This document shows, in pieces, positions 26,257 through 37,892 of a stretch of DNA of 64,000 nt. The stretch covers positions 1,860,001 through 1,924,000 of the forward strand of contig NZ_CP097636.1 of the NCBI RefSeq assembly GCF_023573145.1, read 5' to 3'. Source of the stretch: Aquincola tertiaricarbonis. Lineage in GTDB: Bacteria; Pseudomonadota; Gammaproteobacteria; Burkholderiales; Burkholderiaceae_C. The notes under the pieces are model-generated. The model saw nothing but the letters and a program-made list of their open reading frames with translations. It ran no database searches and had not been told where the DNA came from. The translations under genes were made by a program, and so were the position numbers. How positions within the stretch are numbered: the first letter of the stretch is position 1; every line of letters starts with the position of its first letter.

Positions 26257-28023
26257 TCAGCGGGCGGACTGGCGCCAGGCCTGGGTGCGGCGGTCGATGC
26301 AGCGGCCCAGCGCCAGGTACAGCAAGGTGACGAGGGCGGAGGCGGCGACGATGAGCACCGCCATGGCCGCGGCGGCACCGATCTCGCCCGATTCGTCGAG
26401 GTTGAGGATGGCCACCGAGGCCAGCCGCGTGTCGGGCGTGTACAGGAACACCACGGCCGAGATGGTGGTCATCGCGTTGACGAAGAAGTAGCGCGACACG
26501 TCCAGCAGCGTGGGCAGGCACAGCGGCAGCGTCACGCGCCAGCAGGTCTTGTAGAACGGCACCTTGAGCGAGGCGGAGACCGACTCGAACTCCGGGTCGA
26601 TGGCCTTGAGCGTGGTGAGCAGCGTGAGGTGGCCAGTGGTGTAGAAGTGCACCACGGTGCACAGCACCAGCAATGCACCCGTCTGGTACAGGCCGTGCAG
26701 CGGGTTGGCCGGGGCGTTGAAGAAGAAGATGCTGCCCAGGCCCAGCACCAGGCCCGGCACCGCCATCGGCAGCATGGCCATCAGCCGCAGCAGGGGCCGC
26801 AGCGGCGCCAGGCCGCGGGTTTTTTCCAGCAGGTAGGCGCCGGTGAACACCAGCAGCGGGCCGGCCAGCGCGGTGCCGGCGGCCAGCTTCAGGCTGTTGA
26901 CCAAGGCATCGCCCAGCTCGGCGTCGATGATGCCCACCAGGTAGTGGTCCAGGCTGGGCGTCAGGTTGTAGGGCCACAGCTTGGCGAAGGACGCGAACAC
27001 CGCCATGCCGAACATGGCCAGCATCAGCCCGACGATGAGCAGGCAGAAGGCGGTCATCGCCGTGTCGAAGCCACGCGCAGGCTGCGGCACCAGCGGCACC
27101 GCGCGGGCACCCAGCATCGCGGTCTGCCGGCGCTGCACCAGGCCATCGACGATGAAGCTCAGCACCGCCGGTGCCAGCAGCAGCAGGGCCACCACCGCAC
27201 CGCGCTGGAAGTCCTGCTGGCCGATGACGAGCTTGAACACGTCGGTGGCCAGCATGTTGAAGTTGCCGCCCACCACCTTGGGAATGCCGAAGTCGGTGAT
27301 GACCAGCGTGAACGTGACCATGCCGGCCGATACCAAGCCGTAGCGCGCGCCCGGCAGCGTGATGGTGAAGAACTTGCGCAGCCGGCGGGTGCCCATCGCG
27401 TCGGCGGCCTCATAGAGGCGTGCGTCGGCCATCGCCAGCGCGCTGACCAGGATCATCAGCGCATGCGGAAACACCGCGAAGCATTCGGCCAGCACGATGC
27501 CGGGCGCGCCGTACAGGCTCTCGAAGCCCAGCGCCGCCCACAGGTCCTTGGCCAGGCCCTGGTTGCCGAACCAGTAGATCAGCGAGATGGCCGACAGCAG
27601 CGAAGGCGCCAGCAACGGCAGCAGGCTGATGCTGCGGAACAGGCCCTTGGCCGGCATGCAGCTGCGGGTGAGCGCATAGGCGAAGGTGAAGGCCAGCGGC
27701 AGCACGATGGCCGTGACCAGGGCCGACACCCACAGGCTGTTGAGCAGGCTTTGCCGCAGCGCGGGCGAAGCCAGGTAGGCGCTGAAGTGCACCCAGCGCG
27801 ACTGGCCGGCCGCACCGGGCGCAAAGGCCTGCGACAGCAACGCGGCCAGCGGCCCCAGCAGGCCGATGGCCAGCACCGCGGCCACCCCCAGCAGGCCCAG
27901 GTGGGCCAGGCGCTCGCTGGCCGGCACCCGCTGGCGGCGTGCGCGGTGCGGTGTCCGGTGGACGGCTGGGGAGTCCGCCTGCGCAGGCGCCAGGGCAGGG
28001 CTGGGCATGGCCACGGTGTTCAT
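26257..28023 (-). CDS. 2-aminoethylphosphonate ABC transporter permease, two fused domains
   Basis: The 588-residue protein contains two binding-protein-dependent permease domains in one chain, about 12 membrane helices in all. An EAA-like loop is visible in each half (YEAADAMGTRRLRKFFTITL and FESVSASLKVPFYKTCWRVT). This fused layout is shared with iron-type (AfuB/FbpB) permeases and with the alternative AEP importer found beside phnW and phnX. The N-terminal 40 residues are cytoplasmic and rich in Pro, Ala and Arg. The ATG at 28023 overlaps the ATPase stop by 4 bases. It should carry AEP across the inner membrane with the adjacent ATPase and binding protein. Confidence 0.9.
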   Translation of the reverse strand: MNTVAMPSPALAPAQADSPAVHRTPHRARRQRVPASERLAHLGLLGVAAVLAIGLLGPLAALLSQAFAPGAAGQSRWVHFSAYLASPALRQSLLNSLWVSALVTAIVLPLAFTFAYALTRSCMPAKGLFRSISLLPLLAPSLLSAISLIYWFGNQGLAKDLWAALGFESLYGAPGIVLAECFAVFPHALMILVSALAMADARLYEAADAMGTRRLRKFFTITLPGARYGLVSAGMVTFTLVITDFGIPKVVGGNFNMLATDVFKLVIGQQDFQRGAVVALLLLAPAVLSFIVDGLVQRRQTAMLGARAVPLVPQPARGFDTAMTAFCLLIVGLMLAMFGMAVFASFAKLWPYNLTPSLDHYLVGIIDAELGDALVNSLKLAAGTALAGPLLVFTGAYLLEKTRGLAPLRPLLRLMAMLPMAVPGLVLGLGSIFFFNAPANPLHGLYQTGALLVLCTVVHFYTTGHLTLLTTLKAIDPEFESVSASLKVPFYKTCWRVTLPLCLPTLLDVSRYFFVNAMTTISAVVFLYTPDTRLASVAILNLDESGEIGAAAAMAVLIVAASALVTLLYLALGRCIDRRTQAWRQSAR

Positions 28024-29120
28024 GCCGCGGCCCCGGCCGCGAACACCCGCAGCCGGTCGGTGCGCAGCGCAAAGCGCAAGGCGGCGCCCTCACGCACGCC
28101 GAACTCGTCCATCTGGTTGAGCGAGAACTGCAGCTGCACCGGCTGGTCGGGCAGGCCGTCCACCGCCATCTCGGCCAGGCAGTTGCTGCCGCTGAACTCG
28201 ATGCGCCGCACCGTGCCCTGGCAGGCACCGGGGTGGTCGGCCTCGAAGTGGTCGACGATGCGGTCCTCGGGCCGCAGGTACAGCGCCACCGGTGCGCCGG
28301 GGGCCAGGCCCTGGCCCTGGCCGGCGGGGCAGGGCAGGCGCAGCGCCCCGGCCCGCAGCCAGCCATCGGACTCGGCCACCGCCTGCAGCCGGCTGGCCTT
28401 GCCGACGAAATCGGCGACGAAGGGCGTGGCCGGTTCGCGGTACACCTGCAGCGGCGTACCCACCTGCTCGATCACGCCCTGGTTCATCACCACGATGCGG
28501 TCGGCCACCGACATCGCTTCTTCCTGGTCGTGCGTGACCATGATGGTGGTGACCCCCAGCTGCCGCTGCAGTGCGCGGATCTCGTTGCGCAGCCGCACCC
28601 GCACGATGGCGTCCAGCGCCGACAGCGGCTCGTCCAGCAGCAGCAGGCCGGGCGAGGTGGCCAGCGCCCGCGCCAGCGCCACCCGCTGCTGCTGGCCGCC
28701 CGACATCTGGGCCGGGTACTTGCCGCCGCTGCCGGGCAGGCCCACCAGCGTCAGCAGCTCGTTCACCCGCGCCGCCACCGCCGCCCGCGGCTGCCGGCGG
28801 TTGACCAGGCCATAGGCCACGTTGTCGGCGATGCTGAGGTTGGGGAACAGCGCATACGACTGGAAGACGATGCCGTAGTCGCGTTCGGCCGGCGGCAGCG
28901 ACGAGATGTCGGTGCCGGCCTGCACGATGCGGCCGCTGCCGTGCTGCTCCAGCCCCGCGATGATGCGCAGCAGCGTGGTCTTGCCGCAGCCCGAAGGGCC
29001 GAGGAAGCAGACGAACTCGCCGCGCTGGATCTGCAGCTGCACGTCGTGCAGCGCGGTGAAGGCGCCGAAGCGCTTGCCGACGCCTTCGAGCTGCAGGTAG
29101 GGGCTGGGCAGGGTGCTCAT
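28020..29120 (-). CDS. 2-aminoethylphosphonate ABC transporter ATP-binding protein
   Basis: The start is the ATG at 29120 (366 residues). Walker A is GPSGCGKTTLLRII, the signature is MSGGQQQRVALARAL, Walker B is LLLLDEPLSALD and the switch histidine lies in VTHDQEEAM. The ~120-residue C-terminal TOBE-like domain (PVALYLRPEDRIVDHFEADH) marks it as the polyamine/iron/phosphonate class of importer ATPases. It sits between the binding-protein gene (14 bases) and the fused permease gene (4-base overlap), which fixes its role as the motor of the AEP importer. Confidence 0.92.
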   Translation of the reverse strand: MSTLPSPYLQLEGVGKRFGAFTALHDVQLQIQRGEFVCFLGPSGCGKTTLLRIIAGLEQHGSGRIVQAGTDISSLPPAERDYGIVFQSYALFPNLSIADNVAYGLVNRRQPRAAVAARVNELLTLVGLPGSGGKYPAQMSGGQQQRVALARALATSPGLLLLDEPLSALDAIVRVRLRNEIRALQRQLGVTTIMVTHDQEEAMSVADRIVVMNQGVIEQVGTPLQVYREPATPFVADFVGKASRLQAVAESDGWLRAGALRLPCPAGQGQGLAPGAPVALYLRPEDRIVDHFEADHPGACQGTVRRIEFSGSNCLAEMAVDGLPDQPVQLQFSLNQMDEFGVREGAALRFALRTDRLRVFAAGAAA

Positions 29121-29134
29121 GGCAGGGGCCGGGC

Positions 29135-30172
29135 TTACTTGCGCGGCTCGCTCTTGGCGTCGTAGCGCTTGGACCACTCGGCCAGCACTGCCTCGCGCTG
29201 GGCGGCCGACTGGTTGAAGTCCATCTTGATCAGGCGCGACTCATAGTCGGCCGGGATGCTGTCCAGCTTGGGGGCGACGCCGGGCTGGGCGGTGATGGCG
29301 AAGTTCTTGCCGTACAGCAGCATCGCGTCCTTGCTGGAAGCCCAGTCGGCCAGCTTCTTGGCGGCCGCGATGTTCTTGGCGCCCTTGTGGATGGCGAAGG
29401 CCTCCAGGTCCCAGCCCAGGCCTTCCTTGGGGAACACCAGCTCGATGGGCGCGCCCTTGGCCTTGTTGGTGTGCGCGCGGTACTCGAAGGAGATGCCGGC
29501 GACGTATTCACCGGCGGCGGCCATGTTGCAGGGCTTGCTGCCGCTGTGGGTGTACTGCGCGATGTTCTGGTGCAGCGCGTCCATGTACTTCCAGCCGCCG
29601 CCCTTGCCGCCTTCGTCACCCCACAGGCTGAGCCAGGCCACCACGTCGAAGTAGCCGGTGCCGGACGAGGCCGGGTTGGGCATCACCACCTGGCCCTTGA
29701 ACTCGGGCTTGGTCAGGTCCTTCCAGCTGGTGGGCACCGGGATGTTGCGCTTCTTGGCTTCGACGGTGTTGAAGCACACGGTGGCACCGAACACGTCCAT
29801 GCCCCACCAGGCTGGCGGGTTCTTCGCATCGCGGTACTTGCTCATGATGGCGTCGAGGTTCATCGGCGCATACGGCTCCAGCATGCCGTTGCGGTCCAGC
29901 AGCGCCAGGCTGGAGGCGGCCACGCCCCACACCACGTCGGCCTGCGGGTTGGCCTTCTCGGCCAGCAGCTTGGCGGTGATCACGCCGGTGGAGTCGCGCA
30001 CCCACTTGATCTCGATGTCGGGGTTGGCCTTGTTGAAGGCCTGCTGGTAGGCCTTGAGCTGGTCGGTCTCCAGCGCGGTGTAGACGGTGAGCTGGGCCTT
30101 GTCGGCCGCCAGGGCCGAGGCCACCATCACCATGCCGGCCAGGCCGGCGAACGTCGTCTTCAGGAAACCCAT
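29135..30172 (-). CDS. 2-aminoethylphosphonate ABC transporter substrate-binding protein
   Basis: The 345-residue protein has a cleavable signal peptide (FAGLAGMVMVASALAADKAQ) and the fold of extracellular solute-binding proteins related to iron binders (LTVYTALETDQLKAYQQAFN). KANPQADVVWGVAASSLALL and MPNPASSGTGYFDVVAWLSL are typical of the AEP-associated subgroup. It should capture AEP in the periplasm and deliver it to the fused permease. The ATG at 30172 has an AAGGGG element 8 bases upstream. It is the first gene of the minus-strand operon and faces the regulator gene across a palindrome. Confidence 0.9.
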   Translation of the reverse strand: MGFLKTTFAGLAGMVMVASALAADKAQLTVYTALETDQLKAYQQAFNKANPDIEIKWVRDSTGVITAKLLAEKANPQADVVWGVAASSLALLDRNGMLEPYAPMNLDAIMSKYRDAKNPPAWWGMDVFGATVCFNTVEAKKRNIPVPTSWKDLTKPEFKGQVVMPNPASSGTGYFDVVAWLSLWGDEGGKGGGWKYMDALHQNIAQYTHSGSKPCNMAAAGEYVAGISFEYRAHTNKAKGAPIELVFPKEGLGWDLEAFAIHKGAKNIAAAKKLADWASSKDAMLLYGKNFAITAQPGVAPKLDSIPADYESRLIKMDFNQSAAQREAVLAEWSKRYDAKSEPRK

Positions 30173-30292
30173 GCTGTACCCCTTGATGTGGTTGGTGCGA
30201 GTGACCGATTTATGACCCGGCAACGTGACAGCCGCATGAAAACGGGCGTCAGCAAGAAGGGGGCCAGTGAAGATCTGCTGATTGACGATTGA

Positions 30293-30308
30293 AGATTGTC
30301 GACAATCT
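30293..30308. promoter_or_regulatory. 16-bp perfect palindrome, probable GntR operator of the phosphonate genes
   Basis: The sequence agattgtcgacaatct is a perfect palindrome. Its core ATTGTCGACAAT resembles operators of the FadR/FCD branch of GntR regulators (TTGT-n-ACAA type). It lies in the gap between the AEP importer operon and the GntR gene, where it can control both directions. Confidence 0.65.
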
Positions 30309-30324
30309 GCGGGCGCGGCATACT
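30296..30324 (+). promoter_or_regulatory. Candidate promoter of the GntR regulator gene
   Basis: A TTGTCG -35 element (30296-30301) and a CATACT -10 element (30319-30324) are 17 bases apart. The start point would fall at or next to the ATG at 30331, giving a nearly leaderless mRNA; no ribosome binding site is visible. The -35 element lies inside the palindrome, which suits autorepression. Confidence 0.35.
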
Positions 30325-30330
30325 GGCCGC

Positions 30331-31116
30331 ATGCCTGCCGCTCCTCGCTCACGCACCCCGTCCACCGTGGCCCCGGCCACCCGCGCGGTTCGTCCCGTCG
30401 CGGTGGCCGTCGCCCCGGTGGCGCCAGCCTTGGTGCAGCCTGCGCCCACCATCGCCCAATTGCAGGGCAGCTCGCTCGCCGACCTGGTGCAGGCCGAGCT
30501 GGAGAAGCTGATCCTGCAAGGCCGCTTCGCGCCGGGCGACAAGCTCACCGAGGCAGCGCTGGCCGCGCAGCTGGGCGTCTCGCGCGGGCCGCTGCGCGAG
30601 GCCTTCCGCCGGCTGGAAGAGGCGGGCCTGGTGCGCACCGAGAAGAACCGCGGCGTGTTCGTGCGCAGCCTGCCGATCGACGAGGTGCTGGAGATCTTCG
30701 AAGTGCGGGCCATGATGGACCAGGCCATCGGCCGCAAGCTGGCGCACACGCTGGCCACCGCCCAGGTGCGCGAGCTGCGCCGCATGGCCGACGAGATGGA
30801 CCGCGCGGCCAAGGCCGGCGATGCCGATGCGTTCCATGCCACCAACCTGCAGTTCCACGACCGGCTGCTGGTGCTGGCCGACAACCAGAAGCTGGCTGCC
30901 ACCTACCGCAAGCTCACGAAGGAGCTGACGCTGCACCGGCGCCACAACCTGAGCGCCGAGTCGATGCTGATGTTCGCGCGGGAGCACCGGCAGATCGTCA
31001 AGGCCATCGCGGCCGGCGATGCCGAAGCCGCCGGCGAGGCGATGTACCGCCATGTGATGAACAGCCGCGAGCGCACGCTGCACAACCACCTGCAGCGCCG
31101 GAACGAGGCGGCCTGA
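30331..31116 (+). CDS. GntR/FadR-family regulator of phosphonate use
   Basis: The ATG at 30331 gives 261 residues. A low-complexity Ala/Pro/Val N terminus of about 45 residues precedes the GntR winged helix (LADLVQAELEKLILQGRFAP, LTEAALAAQLGVSRGPLREA, RTEKNRGVFVRSL). The FCD ligand-binding domain follows (LEIFEVRAMMDQAIGRKLAH, FHATNLQFHDRLLVLADNQK, EHRQIVKAIAAGDAEAAGEA). FCD domains often bind small acids with a metal. Position between the importer operon and the PhnZ-like gene indicates control of AEP uptake and breakdown. The palindrome at 30293-30308 is the likely binding site. Confidence 0.9.
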   Translation: MPAAPRSRTPSTVAPATRAVRPVAVAVAPVAPALVQPAPTIAQLQGSSLADLVQAELEKLILQGRFAPGDKLTEAALAAQLGVSRGPLREAFRRLEEAGLVRTEKNRGVFVRSLPIDEVLEIFEVRAMMDQAIGRKLAHTLATAQVRELRRMADEMDRAAKAGDADAFHATNLQFHDRLLVLADNQKLAATYRKLTKELTLHRRHNLSAESMLMFAREHRQIVKAIAAGDAEAAGEAMYRHVMNSRERTLHNHLQRRNEAA

Positions 31117-31120
31117 CGCC

Positions 31121-31684
31121 ATGGCCCTGACGCTGCCCGACATCACCACTCTGTTCGAGCAGCGCGGCGCCGAGCAATACACCGGCGAGCCGGTGACGCA
31201 GCTGGAACATGCGCTGCAATCGGCCTGGCTGGCCGAGCAGGCGGGTGCCGATGACGAACTGGTGACCGCCGCGCTGCTGCACGACCTGGGTCACCTGCTG
31301 GCCGAGCACGGCGCCACGCCCACGCTGCGCGGTATCGACGACCTGCACCAGTTCATCGCGCTGCCCTTCCTGCGGCCACTGTTCGGCCCCCGGGTGCTGG
31401 ACGCCATCCGCCTGCACGTGGATGCCAAGCGCTACCTGTGCGCGAGCCGGCCGGGCTACCACGCGGCGCTGTCCAGCGATTCGCAGCGCAGCCTGGTGCT
31501 GCAGGGTGGCGTGTTCACGCCGCAGCAGGCGAACGACTTCATCACCCAGCCGCATGCCGAAGCGGCGGTGCAGCTGCGGCTGTGGGACGACGCGGCCAAG
31601 GCGCCTCAGCGGGCCACGCCGCCGCTGGCGCATTACATGGCGCAGCACGTGGCGCGGGCCAGCCGCCTGGCCGCAGGTGGCTGA
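31121..31684 (+). CDS. phnZ: PhnZ-like HD-domain mixed-valent diiron oxygenase
   Basis: The 187-residue HD-domain protein keeps the residues I recall as important in PhnZ with a shift of four to five positions: Tyr20 and Glu23 (AEQYTGEPVTQLEH), His30, His54-Asp55 (LLHDLGHLL), His76, His99, Lys103 (HVDAKRYLC) and Asp156. PhnZ cleaves the C-P bond of (R)-1-hydroxy-2-aminoethylphosphonate with oxygen, giving glycine and phosphate. The usual partner PhnY, which makes that substrate from AEP, is absent from the window, so this enzyme may use the hydroxylated compound taken up directly. The gene starts 4 bases after the regulator gene. Confidence 0.87.
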   Translation: MALTLPDITTLFEQRGAEQYTGEPVTQLEHALQSAWLAEQAGADDELVTAALLHDLGHLLAEHGATPTLRGIDDLHQFIALPFLRPLFGPRVLDAIRLHVDAKRYLCASRPGYHAALSSDSQRSLVLQGGVFTPQQANDFITQPHAEAAVQLRLWDDAAKAPQRATPPLAHYMAQHVARASRLAAGG

Positions 31685-32585
31685 CGCCGCCGGGCTGCCG
31701 CTGGGTGCGCTGAATGGTGGCGCGCTGAGTGGGGGCGTGCTGGCCGCGGTACTGTGCGGCGCGGCCCTGCATGCCAGCTGGAATGCCCTCATCAAGTCGG
31801 GCACCGACCAGTCGCTGGACACCGCGCTCATCCATGCGCTGGGGCCCTTGATCGCGCTGCCGCTGCTGGCCTGGGTCGGCTGGCCGCCCGCGGCGGCCTG
31901 GCCCTACATCGGCCTGTCCACGCTCATCCACATCGGCTACTACCTGGCGCTGGCTTCAGCCTATCGGCATGGCGACCTGGGGCTGACCTATCCGCTGATG
32001 CGAGGCGGTGCGCCGCTGCTGGTGGCGCTGGGCGGCGGGCTGTGGATCGGCGAGTCGCTGTCCGTCGTCGGCTGGGCCGGCGTGGTCACGGTGAGCGCCG
32101 GCGTGGTGCTGCTGGGCCTGGCGCGGGCAGGCCATACGGGCTCTGAGGCGCAGCGCCGCAAGGCCGTGCGCGTGGCCTTGTGCAATGCCGCCATCATCGC
32201 CCTGTACACCGTGGTGGACGGGCTGGGCGTGCGTGCCAGCGGCCAGCCGCTGGCCTATGTGGCGGCCCTGTTCCTGTTTGATGGCCTGCCGTACTTCGCG
32301 CTGGTGATGTGGCAGCGCCGTGCGCGCTTGGCGGAAGCGCGCCGCTACATGGGGCGGCGCTGGCCGGTGGCGGCGCTGGGCACCGCGGCTTCGCTGGGCA
32401 GCTACGGCATCGCGCTGTGGGCGATGACCCGGGCCCCGGTGGCGGCGGTGGCCGCGGTGCGCGAAACCTCGGTGCTGTTCGCGGCGCTGATCGGCACCTG
32501 GCTGCTGCGCGAACCCTTCGGCTGGCAGCGGGCAGCCGGTACGGTGGTCATCGTCGCTGGGGTCATGGCACTGCGCCTCGGCTGA
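31677..32585 (+). CDS. EamA/DMT-superfamily membrane transporter
   Basis: A GTG at 31677, overlapping the phnZ stop, gives 302 residues. A GTG at 31737 would start exactly at the first helix (VLAAVLCGAALHASWNALIK) and may be the real start. About ten membrane helices form two EamA repeats (LALASAYRHGDLGLTYPLMR and ALWAMTRAPVAAVAAVRETS). Members export or import small metabolites. The close coupling to phnZ suggests a role with a phosphonate-related compound, but the family is too broad to name one. Confidence 0.8.
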   Translation: MADAAGLPLGALNGGALSGGVLAAVLCGAALHASWNALIKSGTDQSLDTALIHALGPLIALPLLAWVGWPPAAAWPYIGLSTLIHIGYYLALASAYRHGDLGLTYPLMRGGAPLLVALGGGLWIGESLSVVGWAGVVTVSAGVVLLGLARAGHTGSEAQRRKAVRVALCNAAIIALYTVVDGLGVRASGQPLAYVAALFLFDGLPYFALVMWQRRARLAEARRYMGRRWPVAALGTAASLGSYGIALWAMTRAPVAAVAAVRETSVLFAALIGTWLLREPFGWQRAAGTVVIVAGVMALRLG

Positions 32586-32645
32586 TCGGGCATTCCAGGC
32601 CGGCTATCCTGCGGCATCCCTGTCCACGGAGTGCTTGTTCCGCCG

Positions 32646-34052
32646 ATGCTGCCGGTTCTCACGCTTGCCCACTGGCTCAGCCTGCACGGGCTGGTCACCG
32701 CGATCGCGCTGCTGATCTACGTCATCACCGCGCATGTGCTGGGCCAGCGGCGCCAGCCGGCCGCGGCCGTGGCCTGGGTGCTGTTCATCCTGCTGCTGCC
32801 CTACGTGGCGCTGCCGGCCTTCCTGATCTTCGGCTCGCGCAAGCGGGCGCGGGCGGTGCGGCTGGGCGGGCTGCACCCCGCCGCCCAGGCGCCTTCCTGG
32901 GCCGAGCAGACGGCCCTGGCCCTGCGCCAGCCGGCGGCAGCGCCCTACGACGACCTGGCCATCCACCAGGACGGCCAGGCCGCCCGTGGCGCGCTGTGGG
33001 AGGTGATCGACCAGGCCCAGCACTCGATCGAGCTGTGCACTTTCATCATCGGCCGCGACGGTTTTGGCCAGGCGGTGGTGGAGCGGCTGGCCGCACGCGC
33101 ACGCGCCGGGGTGACGGTGCGGCTGATGGTGGACGGACTGGGCGCGCTGATGGGCGGCCGGCCCGAACTCGGCGCGCTGAAGGCGGCTGGCGGCCACCTG
33201 GTGCAGTTCGTGCCGCCGCTGCATTCGCCGCTGCGCGGGCGCACCAACCTGCGCAACCACCGCAAGCTGCTGATCGCCGACGCCGGCCATCCCACGCAGC
33301 GGCTGTGGTGCGGCGGCCGCAACCTGGCCAGCGAGTACTTCGACGGCGAGCCGGGCAAGCCGGCCTGGCACGACCTCAGCTTCGACCTGCGCGGCCCGTT
33401 GGTGCTGCAGGCCGGTGCGCTGTTCCGCCACGACTGGCGTTTTGCCGGCGGCCAGCCACGGCTGCCGGCCATCCCGCTCAAGGCCTTGCCGCCGCCGCTG
33501 CCCGGCGAGCAGCCGCTGCCGCGGGCACAGCTCATCGCCTCGGGGCCCGACCAGGTGGACGACACCGTGCAGTCGATGCTGGTGACCGCCGCCTACCGGG
33601 CGCGCGAGCGGCTGCTGATGGTGACGCCGTATTTCGTGCCCGATGCGGCCTTGCTGGGGGCGCTGTGCCTGGCCGCCCGCCGCGGCGTGGTGGTGGACCT
33701 GCTGCTGCCGGCGCGGTCCAACCACGGCATGTCGGACATCGCGCGCGGGCGGGCGCTGCGCACCCTGGCCGCGGCCGGTGCCCGCATCTGGCTGACGCCG
33801 CACATGCTGCATGCCAAGCTGGTGGTGGTGGACGAGACCCTGGCCCTGGCCGGCTCGGCCAACATCGACAGCCGCAGCCTCTTCCTCAACTACGAGCTGA
33901 TGGTCGCCTTCCACGACGCGGCGGCGGTGCAGGCCTTTGCGCAGTGGTTCGAGCAGGAACGGGCCCAGGCCCGCCGCAGCCAGCCCGCCCGCGCCGGCCT
34001 GCTGCGCGACGTGGGCGAGGGCCTCGTCCTTTGGGTGGGATTCCAGCTTTAA
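32646..34052 (+). CDS. cls: Cardiolipin synthase (phospholipase D family)
   Basis: The ATG at 32646 gives 468 residues. Two N-terminal membrane helices (LVTAIALLIYVITAHVLG and AVAWVLFILLLPYVALPAFL) anchor it in the inner membrane. Two phospholipase D HKD motifs follow: NHRKLLIADAGH near 210 and MLHAKLVVVDETLALAGSAN near 385. Cardiolipin synthases join two phosphatidylglycerols. The C terminus (GEGLVLWVGFQL) is family-like and complete, so the group II intron that begins 36 bases after the stop does not disrupt the gene. Confidence 0.88.
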   Translation: MLPVLTLAHWLSLHGLVTAIALLIYVITAHVLGQRRQPAAAVAWVLFILLLPYVALPAFLIFGSRKRARAVRLGGLHPAAQAPSWAEQTALALRQPAAAPYDDLAIHQDGQAARGALWEVIDQAQHSIELCTFIIGRDGFGQAVVERLAARARAGVTVRLMVDGLGALMGGRPELGALKAAGGHLVQFVPPLHSPLRGRTNLRNHRKLLIADAGHPTQRLWCGGRNLASEYFDGEPGKPAWHDLSFDLRGPLVLQAGALFRHDWRFAGGQPRLPAIPLKALPPPLPGEQPLPRAQLIASGPDQVDDTVQSMLVTAAYRARERLLMVTPYFVPDAALLGALCLAARRGVVVDLLLPARSNHGMSDIARGRALRTLAAAGARIWLTPHMLHAKLVVVDETLALAGSANIDSRSLFLNYELMVAFHDAAAVQAFAQWFEQERAQARRSQPARAGLLRDVGEGLVLWVGFQL

Positions 34053-34063
34053 CTGGTACACCC

Positions 34064-34083
34064 GGCGCCACTGGCGTGGCGCC
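34064..34083 (+). terminator. Stem-loop after cls, immediately 5' of the group II intron
   Basis: A perfect 8-bp stem (ggcgccac / gtggcgcc) with loop tggc lies 11 bases after the cls stop and 5 bases before the intron. It has no T-run. It may be the cls terminator and is probably part of the intron target site, since group IIC introns choose such hairpins. Confidence 0.5.
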
Positions 34084-34088
34084 ACCCT

Positions 34089-37729
<3,641 letters not shown>

Positions 37730-37892
37730 CCGAAACACCACACCGAAGATGTACGTACAAGCCCGGGCATAAAAGCTGCGGGGAGGGCGCATGCCTTCTC
37801 CTAGAATCCGCGCCTTCCGTGAGGCACCCCCGGGCCACGAACCCGCCTTGCCGTCTCGGGATACATGTATGCGCAAGACGCTTGGAGGTTGC

